A DNA stretch of 64,000 bases, from positions 28,427,001-28,491,000 of the forward strand of contig NC_059478.1 in the NCBI RefSeq assembly GCF_018139145.2, given 5' to 3'. The stretch's first letter is position 1; each line of letters starts with the position of its first letter. The DNA is from Gymnogyps californianus (taxonomy: Eukaryota; Chordata; Aves; Accipitriformes; Cathartidae). The position numbers and the translations under genes are program-made. The notes under the pieces were generated by a model, which searched no databases, was not told the DNA's origin, and worked only from the letters and a program-made list of their open reading frames with translations. Of the stretch, positions 12,321 to 26,652 are shown in pieces.

Positions 12321-14928
12321 GTATTTGAAAACTGTAGTAAGGTAAATACAACTGAACAGCTTTGCCTATGTTTATGCATCATTACTTGTTGTTTGTTACT
12401 GGCAAAAAAAAATTAAAAATTATATTTAACATATTTAACCCTTCTGAAATACAGCCCTGCTTTGAAACATATCATCTGCTGGTGGAAGAGGGAGGAGACT
12501 AGCAAGTACAGTAAATTGCAATTACATTAATGCAATAAGCAACACTATCAGTAACAAATACTGCATGTAGTGGCAGCATGATGAGAGATGAAACAGAAGA
12601 ATAATGAATAGAGAGGTGACCACCAGACCAAACTTACCACCTATATTCTAGGAAGTTTTTAAATAGTCCTACTTCCTATGAAAAGCTGATAAGGATGTGG
12701 TTGCCTCTGCAAAGAACATAACTGAGGAACACTTCTGTATGATTCTATCTAGTATGAGAGACAATCAGTTTACAAAACCTACTATTTCTTTCTGAATATC
12801 CCAAACAAAGTGGTATTCTGCAGCATTCTATCAATTTACTGTTGCAAAACTGGAATAGATCTAAAATTGAGTACACTGTGATGAACTCTAGAAGCCACTC
12901 CCTTCCTTTGCAAAAACTACACAGGAGAGCCTATTTATTAAGGTCTATTCTGATGCTCCAGAGATTCTAATTCCAAGTGCTGTGGTGGTGAGTTTCCATC
13001 ACAAGAGCAGCTTGTTTCACACTATGAATACTACTCCTTTTACTGGCATTTCTTAACAGAAATACAATATTTCCTAGTTTTGCAATAAATAAAAAGGTTG
13101 TTATACAAAACCTTTATATTGTCTCAATTAATGACAAAACTGTCTTTGTCACAGCAGTGCTAAAATAGCCTTATTCTGGTTGGCTAAAGATTCAGATTTT
13201 TAATTTGCATTAGAAACAAAAAAAGAAACCCTAAAAAAAATCAGACACAAAATCATCTAAATGAAACAGATTGATCTCTGTGTAAGAGCATGAGAATTGC
13301 AATTGGAAACATATAACAGCCAGAAAGCTCTCCCCCAAAATACCAACTTTAAGCAGGCTAAATTACTTCTCTCAGGCTACCCAAAGAGAGAGTGCATTAA
13401 AATTTGACAGAGGTCATTGGCAGTTTAATGTTGGAAGCTTTGCTTGTACTACACCTGAGCATGCAGATAAAACAAGGACATTGGTTTCCCATGGTGCTAT
13501 TCTTCCAGTCTTCAGAAGCATAAACAAGACTTCTCACTTCTGAGTATAAAAAAGAGGACATGATACTAAGCAGACAATAATGAAGATTATGATTAAAGAA
13601 CAAAGATTCGGTGAAAAATAGGCCCTGGGAATTGAAATGCAAGCCTCCCTTGGTGTGTTCAAGAGAAATGCAATGTCTTTTACCCTAAAAGACCATCACT
13701 TCCCTTTCCTACAGAGAGTTAAGCTTCCTTTAGACTCTTTGTGAACAGATATTTTGTAAGGGTTAGACAACAGTCCTTAAACACCTTTCAAATGCTTCAT
13801 TTAAACATGAATGCAATAACAGACGCTGAGAAAAGAACCAGCTGATTAGCCAGTCTGATTTTGCATGTGTATTTAATAATAAAGATGAAAAAGCACCTTT
13901 TTTCTGTTTTCCAACAAGTAAATGCCCTATCTATCACCTTAAATTTTTCAAATGTTTTATTCCTTGAAATGAAAAATATTAAAATAAGACACAATCAGCA
14001 CAAATTTTCTGCAAAAAATAATAATCCTTCTTATAGTTTCATTTCTATTTGCATGCCAAATGTAAACTTGAAGCAAAGTGACCTTGGTTATAAAAAATAA
14101 GAAAGCAATGTCAGAATTGATAGGACCTACCATTAGTATTTCATTCTGACAGGTAGGAAATAGGCATGTCAGCAGTGAATGTTACGGACTGAGCTGTGGC
14201 CCTGATCACAGTCAAAGCGGTAAATTTCTTCCTACAAAAGTAATTTCCATCAAAATAAAAAGTGCTTAAATAATACAACTATCTAGAGATGAGAATAACT
14301 TTCTATGGCTGAGCTCAAAGACAAACAAATGAAAATGCAATATGTAGCTTTTGTATTGTGTAAAAGCCAGAAAAATAACATTAGGTGTAATTAAATTGTA
14401 CAATGGTTAAGTATTCAACTAGCTTTCTTGTTCCTAGAAACTTTTTTCATAGGAAGAACTGTATTGAAAAAATGGTTATACAAATGCTTCATATATGGAC
14501 TTATTATTATGTCCAGAGCATCCAAATTATAACACTGAAATTAAACAAGCAACATCTGAAACTATTCAACTATTCATTCTATATGAACATCATGTTATTA
14601 TGTGATCAAATAATCATTCATATGCACAAAAATTAACAGGTGTTTGAACCAAACAGGCTTGGACCAAAGTTTCCATTACTAATATAATCAGTAATGAGAT
14701 TTATTACCATTATTAAAAAAAATCAATATAGCAAGACTAAATTAAATACCAGTTAAACTGAGGCAAGCCCATGAGTAATGCAACAAAGTCCTAAAAAGAT
14801 TATTCTTATTTTGGTATATGAAGCTCAAAGGGCATTCCTGGCTTCATTTCCCAATTGTATTACCAATTCTGACATTTGAACATACAGATTCACTACCTTA
14901 CTAGACTTCAAAATGGGTAGTCACAAAA
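12321..14928. other. Unique AT-rich noncoding DNA
   Basis: No gene, RNA or repeat family recognised. Open frames around 13400-13650 and 13800-14100 are short and AT-driven. Confidence 0.6.
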
Positions 14929-15003
14929 GCTGTCTTGGTTTATGTAGTTTCCACAGAGGCGCTGTCTTGTTTTTGTAGTTTCCACAGAGGCACTGTTGTC
15001 TTA
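14929..15003 (+). repeat. 31/32-bp tandem duplication
   Basis: Unit 1 is 14929-14960 (32 bases) and unit 2 is 14961-14991 (31 bases). Both share GCTGTCTTG at the start and GTAGTTTCCACAGAGGC at the end. The copies differ only inside the central T-rich part, including a one-base length change. A short partial third start (ACTGTTGTCTTA) follows. Confidence 0.92.
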
Positions 15004-18000
15004 GTGTGAAATTAAATACAAAAGAAGAAATGATGATACAGTAAAAATTGTTCACATCTACTTGTGATCCAGTTTTTCTCCTTGTTTATCCAATGTAAAT
15101 AAACATTAAGAACCCTTTTCCAAAACTCTCAACATGAACATTACCCAAGCGATTCCTTCCCACATTACCTGGAGTCACATCATTGAAACCTAGTGCAGAA
15201 TCCAGAATTACACAAGTACAGTATAAGACTTTGATCACACTTGTTCTTGGTATCCCCCTGCATATGTTCATTTCTTCTCACACAATCTTAATATCAATTA
15301 CTGGTTATAATGCTTCTTCCCAAGGTCTTTTATCTCCCAGGAGAATCTCATGGCATTTCACATTGTATACTAGTACCTACATTACCAAGAAAAGAAAAAA
15401 ATCTTTTTAATCATAAAGATCTGACATACCTTACAGGGAGTGGTAAAAAACCAGTAAGTTACAAAACTAATAGTGGAGATCTTTACTAAGAATGGATGAA
15501 TCCACTATAACTCTTTATTTTCATCTTGAAGACAAGGTTTATATCTGATGTCACAGTTTGCCATCAGATTCCTAGGTACATGCTATACCATTTAACATTT
15601 AGGCATTCCTCATGCAAATCCAATCATTCACCAGCTAAAAATTTTATAAAGGTCATATATAGGGGAGACAGGAGTGCCCTAGAAGGTAATATCCCATTCT
15701 TCTCTTACAATAGAGGAAATTATGGACTATCCCACTCTCAAACTGTAATAGGGCAATCTTCCAATTAGGGAAAAATAAATAATTTCTTAGTTAACGAGCT
15801 ACATTGATACATCACTTGTCTATGCCTATGCTTTTGATGTGTAGTGAAAGGTTTCTCCAGCAACCACTAGTTGGGATGGTCTAACAATAACTGTTAGAAC
15901 AAGTTAAAACGAACTTTTAAAGGTTCACCATCAGTGCTCTAAGCCAAGCTGGTTCTCCAGCCAGCTTTATTGTCAACATGGAGATGGGCACCTCCAGGGG
16001 TGCCCCACTCCTCCTACCCTGGTCATGCTCCTGTGAAATCCTACACCCAGGAGTCTGGTTGCCTTCAGTGACCCTGAAAAGTGGGCATTTTCTTTGGAAG
16101 TTCACTGTTCCTTTCCATTGACTCCACTGGTGTATAAAAGATTGACTTAGACAAGACACCTAATTTAAAGCAATGCAAGACAAGCCCGTCCCAGCTGCAC
16201 TAGTAATGCCACAGACGATTCAGAAAATAACTTTGGATTGATTCACTAGTTTGTTCTTTTGATGCTTTTTGCCAGCTTGACGCTTTTATTATACTGAAAA
16301 GTATCAGGAGAGATGCAAAAACAAACTGGAGTGGTCTGGGGAGAGAAAGGAATCGGGTATGGTTTCCATCACATTACGTTGCCTCCAGTTAGTGAACTTG
16401 CCGACTGTCCTCAGCAGGTTCTGCATCGAGTACTTCATGCCCTCTTTCATTTAAGTGGAAATCAGACATTGCAAGTAAAAGGGGAAGGAACTGGGGAAAC
16501 AGGGAATAAATGATTCAAAATTTTACAAGTATTACTAAAGGGAATGTCAGTTCCCCTTGGCTCCTGACAGATTTAGTCATATTTATCAGTAAGGCACACA
16601 TTCACCCTTCTACCTACAAAAAAAAAAGTTCTGAAAGATTAGCCACTGTACAGATATACAGTCTTATACTTCAGTGAATAAAATTTGAGCATTGTTTTAA
16701 TGTGAAAAAATTTAAGTAGAGCAACATTGCTTTGACTTGCTCTCTTTTTCATCATGTCTTTAACAAAAGCTAGAAGAAGGACTACTTTATTCCATGGAGG
16801 ATTAAAAAAATAGGTCATAGATAAATCCAAAGCAAAAACATTTAAATAAAGATTTGTTAAAATAAAAGACTTTGTGAGCATCTAGTAGAAAGAATGTACA
16901 GAAAAGCATCTAAGAAAGATAGGAGCCAATCGTTCTGAGACATTTTCCAACACTTAGTCTTTATTTTAGGAATGTACTGTGTAAGGGATTTATCATAACA
17001 AATAGGAAGAAAAACACCCAAGTCTCTCTGACCTCACTTATCTTCAGATACCTGGTGCTGTTGGCACCTTTGAAACCCTCTTCCCTTCCCCCTTCAGTGG
17101 ACTATAATACCTCTGATCTCGTTTCCTTCTTATAATTGCTGAGTACACATACAGTTTAATATATGAACTTGTACGCTTCGTATTGTCAGAAGAACTATCA
17201 GAATACTTACACTAAATCCTTGTACATTTTACCTTATTTTACTAAAGGATTACATATCTGTCATATTCACTTATAAAACGTCTTTTAATGATGTACTTTT
17301 AGAAAAGTCTGATTAAAATTCAGTGCATAAAAGTGTGCAAGGGTTGATAACCCACAGAACTCAGCAGACCCTAGTTAACATTCTAATGCATCCTCCATTT
17401 GGAGAGAGACAGTAAGACTTTTCCACCTCAGTGGCAGACACTAATGATACTTGCAAATATGACTAATGTCTTCATTGGTGAAAAATTAATGCACCACAAT
17501 AATTTTTCTACCTGGGGTTAATGAACATGTCAGATGCTGAAAATGAGTTGTTTGAAAGTAAATTACTATAAACTATATTTAGAAGACTCTGCTCTTGGGA
17601 AAAAAAATCTATGGTGTGTTTGATGTCCTCTGCTTACTTTTGTCTAGAATTTTGCTGTTCGTCTAGTGAGACTACACTATGCTGACTTTTCTGTTGGTAC
17701 AAGGGAACATTTTCTTTTTCCTAGAATGCCCATTTTTTTATGGGGAGAAGTCCAATTTGACTCTACTTGCCACAGGCACTGTAACAAATATTCTTGCAGC
17801 TAAACAAGCAGCAGAAGCAAGCTGAAGTCCCTGAAAACCAGCTCATCTTTGCTATGGGTAGCCCCGAAGCAGTATCTCACTAGGCACTTTGGAAAATCCA
17901 GATACCCACTTTACAGCTTGTCTTTCATCTGAAGAGAAGGGAATAGTTTCACAATTCAGATTGCTTCCTCTCTCTTGACTCCCCTTTTCCCTTACCAAAG

Positions 18001-21000
18001 CTATGTGAATACCCTATGCAGCTGTGTGAATAGAAAATAGCTTCAATAAATAGCCATACCAGAGAGAAAGGAGTTGTTTTGTAAGTGAAGATACTTCTAG
18101 TCACTGTAGATCAGTCACTACAAAATTTTTAAAACCATGTTCCTTCCAGAGTACTTGGGGTTTAAGCTGTCCAGTGGGAACTGGTGGGATCTGGTAACAG
18201 GGAATTAGTAACAATTTGAAATATGGGGCTTATTACTCATGCTGGAACCATCCTTTCCTTTCAACTGTGATCATTTCTTCAGAAAATATGCAAATGCATT
18301 CATCCTCTAAATGCCTTTTCTAACAGAGCACAGAACTCCAACTCCACATTTAGCACAGGAAGTGTAACTCCACAACATTTCTTTTGAAATGTGCAAGCAG
18401 AGAAAAAAGGGTACAGAAGAGTATGTCTGGCCTTTATTCAGGTTTCAGCTGTAGCTTGTGGTGGCTTTAAGGAGTTAGAAGGACTCCTAATCACAATTTG
18501 AAGGCTCTAAATTATGGCAGATTGATTACGTTCCTTTACAACCCATCCCAAAGGCTAAGTATTCCTTCCCACTGTCAAAATATATACACTTCATTTACTT
18601 TTGATACCTTGCTGACTTTAATTCTAGCCATAAGATATTTTTAACTAGCTTTAAAAGCCTTCCAGTATTAGATGCCTTTACCTGTGTGAGCAGTTATACA
18701 CGACTTGGTTACTTCTTGGTTATGTGTTCAAAAAGTAGAGAAACAGAACTTCTGTAAATTACAATAATTTGTAAATCTAATGTATGATCTCCCCAAACAC
18801 ACTTAGAAGCAAAGCAAGCTTTGGTTTTTAAAGAAATGGCGTGGGGTCCATTTTATGCTCACAATTCCAAGTTTCAGAGCAGACAGTTTTCTACCTATAT
18901 GCAAATTTCACTGGAACTGCAATGAAGTGCACCTGCCCATACATTTAGTGCTTGAGGTTGCATAAATATTCCATACCTCTGACTGTCCTCGTCACATACG
19001 GCTATCTGGCAAATCTGAGATAGCACTATGCAGTCACAGTCAGTTCTTGGATTTAATCCAGTTGTGAACACCTGGAACTGAGAGATTAATCTAGTCCACT
19101 TCCTGCTGAGCAAAAACTTTTTCTGAGAATTATCAACTCGTTGTATTACAGGAAATCTGCTAGAATCTAGGTCTCACAGGCTACTGAAATAATATTTTTT
19201 CAGATTAAAATATGTTTACTATTTCTCCAGATTCCTACAGGTAAAACATTAAGATTTTTGCTATTAAACTTTTTTCCCCAATTTTATATCAACTTCCTGA
19301 ACAATGATTGCTTTCTCTCATTTCTTGTTTTCTACAGCACTTTGAGTTAGGATAGCAAACACACAATAGAACTTACTATTCTTAAATAAGCTGTCTACCC
19401 ACAAAAATTTTGTCACTCCATTTTGACAGATCAAGTAATAATTTTATCTACCATGGGAGAGTATAAACTGTACCAGTACAGGAATCATAGTGGGCGTATA
19501 AGCTGTAACCATCATAAATGACACTTTTTATTCCCTTTGAAAATCCTCCTGATTTATTACATTTACTTAGAGACTGTCACAGCTTATTTTTACTAGACAC
19601 ATTTTTTTTAACATTCCATCAAGTGAGCTCCTATGTGATGCAGAGCAAACTGATAGAAAATGGTGACACTCTCACCCAAGCTGTCATTATTCAAAATGAT
19701 TTCTTCTGCTCAGGTTGTTTTCATTTAGTAAAATAATTTGATTTTTCTATGTCTGCCCACATTCTATTCACAGGAGGCAAAGGAAGCTCAAAACAATGTC
19801 TTCTGCATTTAATATGCAAGGAGAATGCTTAATAGAATCATTTGCAGGATAATTAAAAGTCTGCTGATACATCTTAAGAAAGTGTGAAACAAAGTACAAA
19901 ATGAATAGAGCCAAATGGCAATTGCTTATTTCTGTAGAATAAGTGCTAAGTCAAAGAGGTCATAATTGCTGTTTTGCATAAGGAAAACAGTTAACAGGGT
20001 TTTATAGATATATTTTCTGCAGTAAAACTAAAGCTGACTGTTTTCATACAGAAGTTAGTTGAATATCACAGATGAAAAGGTTACAGGGTATTGCTGCTAG
20101 GTCTGCCTGTGATATCAAGGAAAATAAGTCCACAAATTCATATACAACTGAAGAATGGCTTGAGTTGAAGTCAATTCCTGCTTACATTTATAAAATGGCA
20201 TATTCAGCATTGATATATTCCTCTGAAACAAACTTGACTTTTTCTAGCAAACCAAAACACATCTACCGGATTCATTTACATGACATCCATCAGAATGTTA
20301 ATGCTGTATAATTAATAAATGGTTGCACTGTGTTCCCCAAGCCCCGTTCCCACACTCTATAAGCTTTAACGCTTCAAATCATTGATCTAAAGGAAATTTT
20401 CTTAAGTATTCACCTTCTGAGGCACATGCAGAAGTCCTATTATGAATATGGGAATTGTGTGTGCTCACTGAGGACAGACTATGGCCACCAACTGTGCCAG
20501 TCATCCTGATTATATTCATCTCTCATGAAGTGGATAGCCCCTTATCTGGCTTTTTTATGACTACAAATTAGTTCTTAATTACAGTCAGTCATTGTAATTT
20601 CAGAGCAACTGCTAGCTCAAGCATTGACCCATTTTAGTGAATTATAAGCAAAGTGGATAGCATAGATTCCTTTATTCCCCAAACAATAGAAAAAGGAAAA
20701 AAATTTCTTAAAATTTGCCATTATTGCCTACTGTTTAGACATTATCACAACTGTTGCCTTCACCTGCTGATGTTCACCTCCAAATAACAGTTGCCATGAG
20801 ACTATGCCATTTAAGTAAAAAAAAAAAAGACTAAGAACTAATGTAAAGATCCTGCCACCCAAATAAACGCAAGGATATTCAAGTTAAGAATCTCACCGTA
20901 GGCCCAACACATTCTGTTAGTTTTATGCGACAGTAACCTATTGCTTCAGTGACTTTACTCGTGACTGCTTTTAGGTCGAGGGAGAAGAGAATTATGCCAC

Positions 21001-21264
21001 AGCCTCTAATTATCTGTATTTAGAGAATGTAAGCATTGTAAGGATCTCTATTCAGAGACAGAAAAACTTGGGCCTGACTTGAATTGTTAATGCTATTGCT
21101 GTGATTTCAGTAGCATTGAGCAAGTTACAAAACTAGGCAGCATTCACCAGTAGGAATCTTGCTTACCACATTGTCCTTCTGCCACATTTTATGTGCGTGC
21201 AGCTATTTGTCCTCACCACAGACTCACTCATCCAGTTGTGACACTGATTTGCAAGCTAGATAAA
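15004..21264. other. Long unique noncoding block
   Basis: No gene or RNA recognised. A GC-richer patch at 15917-16135 has a minus-strand open frame (80 codons) and the string TCCATTGACTCCACTGG, reminiscent of old amniote repeats. I could not assign it. Another less AT-rich patch lies at 16310-16505. Homopolymer runs include A x12 at 20817-20828. The rest is AT-rich single-copy-looking DNA. Confidence 0.55.
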
Positions 21265-21322
21265 CCCAGTGAAAACCAATGGAATAAGTGAAATCAGCAT
21301 TTAATTTACTTGGATCCTATTG
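21265..21322. mobile_element. Possible old amniote interspersed repeat
   Basis: CAGTGAAAACCAATGGAATA, then a GTGAAATCAGC...TTACTTGGATCC arrangement, resembles the 'attgaagtcaatggg ... ggatc' motif of abundant old, unclassified repeats in turtles, crocodilians and birds. It is short and diverged, so this is a weak assignment. Confidence 0.3.
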
Positions 21323-24300
21323 TTAATAGAGTAAAAACTTTAACAGCACATTGTAAAGTGGCATTTTTCCTTGACTCCAGTAGTCCTGGTGTGCTAGACT
21401 GAGCATGGATGTTCAAGTCATCATTCTTTCGTTCCCAACCTACGTGTATTTTGTGTTACGTATCCTTCTGCAAGGGTGTGTTTTCCCATACTTACACTCC
21501 TAATACCTCAGCAGGCACATGTGTCAGGTGATACGTTCATGTCTTCCAGATTGCATGTGTTCAGCACTCCTGGAGGAAACATCAATGCCGTGCTATGCTG
21601 ATTTCCCCTGCAGGTCTTTCCACCAGTGTGCACTGGTTTATGTCTCTGGAGAGGGTGCAGCCTGCTCCCCTAATTCCACCAACTCTAGCGAATTGACACA
21701 AAGGTCAAGGGAGAGAGAGAGAGGCAAGGGCATGGCCTGCCTTCCCTCCTGCCTGCTTCACTGTCCATGTGCCCCAGGGAGCAGCAACAGAGCTGCCTCT
21801 GCAGTGCTTTTAAGTGCAAAGGCAGAGGAAGCTCCTTACCAAAGAGCATACTTGTCAGAGAAAGCACCGAGAAAGTATTAGAATTCAGCTGCCAGAACTA
21901 GAAAGACCAAGACACAGCCACAGTCCCAGTGTCTGTCATGTTGGGAAGTGAGAAAAATGTAACACATCCACTTGGAACATTGACAGATACTGAATAGGAG
22001 CTGATGTTTTTCCTGCCTAAGAGGTAACACAGAAATCAAAAAAATTCATGCACTTTTATTGTACATCTCGCACTAACTTGGGACTAATGCAATGTCCCAC
22101 ACAGAGCAAATGATGCGTTAACTTCTTTAGCAAATACATAGGGATCCATTTTGTTTATTTTAAATCAAAAACATTGAAAAAGCTTCCACAATGAAGAAAG
22201 ACAGAATGAACCAGCCTAACTATCATATGCCAGGAACCTCTTCACCACCAGTTTTCAAGTTGTTCTTCCTCATTTTTCTGCTTCCAGGCTAATTAATTAT
22301 ACACTAAACATACTGCTAGTGTGATACAAATAATTAATTAAACATGGTCACAGGCTAGAACATTAATTGTAACAATATATTACACTTATTGCTGCCTGTC
22401 TCTTTTAGCTACTATGAACTTAACAACATGCAGGGATTCCAGCTTAGAAAATATGTATGTGTATTTATTACAATAACAAACTGCACAGAACAGCATTTAC
22501 TATTTCTATGGGGCAATGTCTGGATGGTTGTAAGGAAAGCTGCCTTTCTTTACACCATGACAGGAGCTTACCATTTCCTTGTGTTCACCCAGATCTCTCA
22601 GAAAAAATAAACCACTAACTTGACTGCTTTTTTCACTGGGGGTTCTCTGAAGACACAGCTGGTGAAAAGGGCAGGAAAAAGAAGAGGTGGACAGAGAAAG
22701 AACAAACTTCAGCAAATGCAAAATTAAGCTGATTTTAGGGGTTCCAGGGCTGGCAAGCACACAGGTATTATTCTCAGCAAGATCAAGAAGATTCCTTAAA
22801 GAGATTAGTAACATTTACCTTGAGCACAGGAAATGTTCTGAGAATTCATCACATGATGCCTACAGTGCTGAAAACACAGCATGTTATGGTAGCATTAAGT
22901 ATTATTAGCGTGCTTACCTACAGCTCCTATATCCTACCAGATGGCACCCAGTGTTTATTTTTCTTTCTCTTTTAAAAAGACAAGAAATTACCTTATTTGT
23001 ACAAAGGTATTATAGCCCTTTTTGGTGCATAAAATATGAAAATTACCATTTTGAAGAAAATACTGATGCTTGAAGAAACCTTTTTTTCTTCGATTGGGTG
23101 GGTCAGACATGGTATGCACACAGCACATAGGGAGAGAATAATTCACAGCATACACTTAAGTGAACAAGACCTTTGAGGCAGATTAAACTACATACGCATA
23201 AGAGAGAGAGAATCAAGAGCTAAAATACGTTGCCAAAGGCTGTGGGCTTTTCATGCTTTTTAGAAAGAAAATTGTGCCATGGATACACAGCCATTTAATA
23301 GATAAAACATTGAAATGATTTGTGCAGTTACTTTTATGTGTAGTGTGTGTGGATAAAGTGCTTTTAAAATATGATGGTTAATTTTCAGTTGTTCTATCAT
23401 TTCTCTTTGGCTGGAAAAAGAAGAGCTTTATGACACCTTTTTTGGCAAGTAGATTTAGCACCTTGGAGTACTGAAGTTCATTCATTAGCATAAGCTTTTA
23501 TCATAAGCCATAATCTCTTCTTTATTTCAACTGCTATGGATGAGGACATCTAGATACCATCTCCCATCAGTGGTAGATGGAAACATCTCCCATTTGACTT
23601 CAGTATACAAAGCACGTATTTGGAACCTTAAATGCAAGCATCCTTATATTTTAAAGACTATCATTAACAAAGCAGCATGTGAAAGTCTAATTGTGTCAAA
23701 TATATTTAAAAAATGAGCCCTAAAACACCAAAACACAGAAAGAACCCATTTTTTTATATTTTTAAAATTATGCAAGTTTAAAGTAACTATCCAGAAGTCA
23801 GTAAAATGTCATTGATACAAAATTTACATTACGAAAGGACAAAGTCTCATTGATTTCACAGTTCTTTTTTCTGGCCTCTTTTGTTTGTTCATGTGATTAG
23901 AATACTATAATTTTCCTTTGTTTGATATTTTATTTTTATCATTTATTCCATCTCCTTTATGAGGAGGGATTTTTTTACAACAGTGCCTTCTACAAATCTG
24001 ATTATTGTTACTAGGAGTATCTGTGCTGCAGTCATGCCACCAAGCCTGAACCATGGGTTAGGATCCTATCATGGCAGGCCAACTCCTAGTAAGAGGATGA
24101 TTAAAGTTTTAAAGAATTTAAGAGCCCATATCCTCCCTGTGGGCATCATATCACTTTGTTCCTCCTTAAAATTCCTGAAGATCTTTTCAAAGGAGGAAGT
24201 GCTTGGACAGAATAATTTCTCCTTATCCGACTCTGAGCTACAACCTGATCTCTTTACTCCCCTTGTCAAGCCTAAGTGTCATTGTACAATTCATATAGAT

Positions 24301-24396
24301 GTGTTTTGGGATTGCTATATAGATCTTCTACCATTTATTCTTCCTGTACTCCCACAGCAAGAACACCTGATACAGTAGAGTTGTGACAGAACCTGA
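21323..24396. other. Unique noncoding DNA
   Basis: The patch 21510-21890 is distinctly GC-richer and contains a short GA run at about 21709-21725. It carries open frames on both strands (120 plus, 60 minus) with no recognisable domain. A 139-codon plus frame at 23959-24378 also has no recognised similarity. Confidence 0.55.
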
Positions 24397-24525
24397 CAAA
24401 AGCCAAAAAATTCAAAGTGGAGGATGACACTTCATACTTCACTTACACTGTGGTGAAAAAGACACATACAAGAGGACAAGTTAATGACAGAACATCATCC
24501 TTCACTTTGAATTTTCTGGCTTTTG
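24397..24525. repeat. 31-bp inverted repeat (foldback) around a 67-base loop
   Basis: The left arm (24397-24427) starts CAAAAGCCAAAAAATTC. The right arm (24495-24525) ends GAATTTTCTGGCTTTTG. Reverse-complementing the right arm gives 29 identities in 31 positions. Further pairing outside the arms is patchy. The 9-mer TGACAGAAC occurs just before the left arm (24384-24392) and again at the inner edge of the right arm (24485-24493). This could be a small MITE-like element, a local inverted duplication from template switching, or a transcribed hairpin. Confidence 0.9.
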
Positions 24526-26618
24526 GAAGATTCCCCACCTTAACTGTATTATGTAACACAAGTATTTTTATATTTAATTTTAAAAGCAAGACAGTTGTAT
24601 GTCAGACAGCTTGTATGTTTTTTCCAGCTATATTGTTCTAACGTATCACCTGTCCCTCTAAACATTGCTTTTCTTACATCTTCAGACAATCCCAGTTTCA
24701 AACAGTACCATCACCAACAGTACAAAGAACTGAATACTGAAATATGCTCTGCAGTATCCCTTAATTGACTACGTAGATAGATACACCCTGTGGGCCCACC
24801 AGGTGTCCGAAGCACTGGGGAATGCCAAGAACAAGTATGGTCACTGCTGCTGAAAGCTGGCCAAGTCTTAGATATTTCAGTTGGCTTTTGGTCTGTACAC
24901 CTACCCTTCCAGAAGGGCTGCAAGTAGAGACCAAAGAAGACTTATGAGGTAGCAGACAGAAAGTACACACTGCAATAAGTACTATTCCCCAGCAACTCCA
25001 GGTGATATAAATTTAATCCTTAAAAATATATAAATAGGAGTTTCCAAAAGAAGTATGTTCCTACTTGTTTTATAGGATAGTGCAGGCTTATTGAGTGTTA
25101 ATGGCCTTCAGAAATTGTTGTGGGTTTTTTTTTTTTCTTAAATAAACTAAACAAATAATTATGAAAGGAAAAGGATTACTTGTAGGATAGGCCATTATAC
25201 AGAGAGAGGAAGCAATGTTAAATACCCAGTGGGTTTTCCCCAAGAAGCCAGCTGCCAGGAAGAGGATTCCTATCTCTTAATAACAGAAACTACATCATAT
25301 GCCATCTTCAATTCTACACTATCAAAAGTTCAGTTACTAGTGTTAAAATACAGAATGTTCACTGTGGCTCTTTCCTCTAATAAACTCTGTCCTTTGGAGG
25401 AAGAAAAAGGATTATTTTTCAGGATATTATGCTAAACTGTTACAATCATTAAATAAAGTCTGCATGGATAGATTTTTTTCATAATATCTGTATTAAATAA
25501 ATACAAGAACTAATATACTTTTTTATCTAGATATTCCAATTTACCCTTTTTTTCCTTTTGAGAAATAAAAACTGTAATGACACTTTGTTCATTAAACCGA
25601 CATGTTCCATTTTTTATGGCATTTGGTAAACTTTATCCATATCAGTCTGGTGCAATTTGGCTCTTATTAACACTAATCTTTAATAAATTCCTTTTGCTTT
25701 AATACCATCATGGGTATTCTGCAGGTTATTCTTTTTATGAAAATAAGATACAAACAACAGAGACCAGTATAAAGACTTCATAGAAGTCTGACTGCATTCC
25801 AAGAGAAAGCAGAGACAAAATTTTAGTTTATATTATGTTGCTTCCTAAAGACAATGAACTAACGTGAAAAATATTGCTTCCTTTTATTTTAACACTCATT
25901 CAAAGAGGGGAAAAAAGACCCATCAGAGTAAACCTGTAAAGATTATAAATCTTGCCTGGATAACAAATGTACAGTGTTATTGTTTAATATTCTTGTTTCT
26001 GTTTGTTGTTAGGTGTTTGGAAAATGGAAAACACTGCTTTGCTTTTACTTTACAGAAATGTTTCATGATTTCTTATACATAGTCAATCAGTGTCTCTGTT
26101 TATAAGGATTACAAGTAACAGGACGAAGATGACAGGGATACCATATCAGTTCAGTTTCTCGCACTACTCTGTAAGAAGTATCACTATGTATTAGACTACA
26201 GCACTCATATCTCCTGAGATTTTAAGCATTACTTTCAAAACTCACACCCCCCCCCCCCAAGGTCACATATTCTTCCTTCACACCTATGTGAAGCTCCCAC
26301 TAAAAGTAATGAGACATGAGTAATGTGCTTTTCCCCAAAAAACTTTGTTCTCTGATAAAAATAAAGATTACAGGATAATGCCTTCCATTTTCCAAAGAAG
26401 GAAGAATTTAGGAAGCTTTCTAGGATTTTCTCTGAACTACATTTATATGCTACTGTGCTGATAGCAAGCATGAGGAAATGAGCTTTCCTATATTTCAGTA
26501 CTTAAGCCCCACTCGTAAAAATTAGGTGCTTAGGAACCAATTAAATAACTTTGCTTTAGCTAGCAGTGTACTACAAGTGAGACAGAATAGTCACCTGTGG
26601 TCCCAGTTTGGACTCATA
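24526..26618. other. Unique noncoding DNA with homopolymers
   Basis: T x12 lies at 25125-25136 and C x12 at 26247-26258. A mildly GC-richer patch at 24770-24930 shows two overlapping minus-strand open frames with unrelated translations, so it is not coding by appearance. Confidence 0.6.
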
Positions 26619-26652
26619 TTTCTCATTAATAGTTGTTTCTCATTAACAGTTG
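26619..26652 (+). repeat. 17-bp tandem duplication
   Basis: Two adjacent 17-base units, TTTCTCATTAATAGTTG (26619-26635) and TTTCTCATTAACAGTTG (26636-26652), differ at one base. Confidence 0.95.

Noticed and set aside
12737..12756. TGTATGATTCTATC as a CR1 3' tail
   Set aside because: No CR1-like sequence precedes it, so the match is just one short motif.
23959..24378. 139-codon plus-strand open frame
   Set aside because: No recognisable domain or splice context, and its translation has no clear protein-like pattern.
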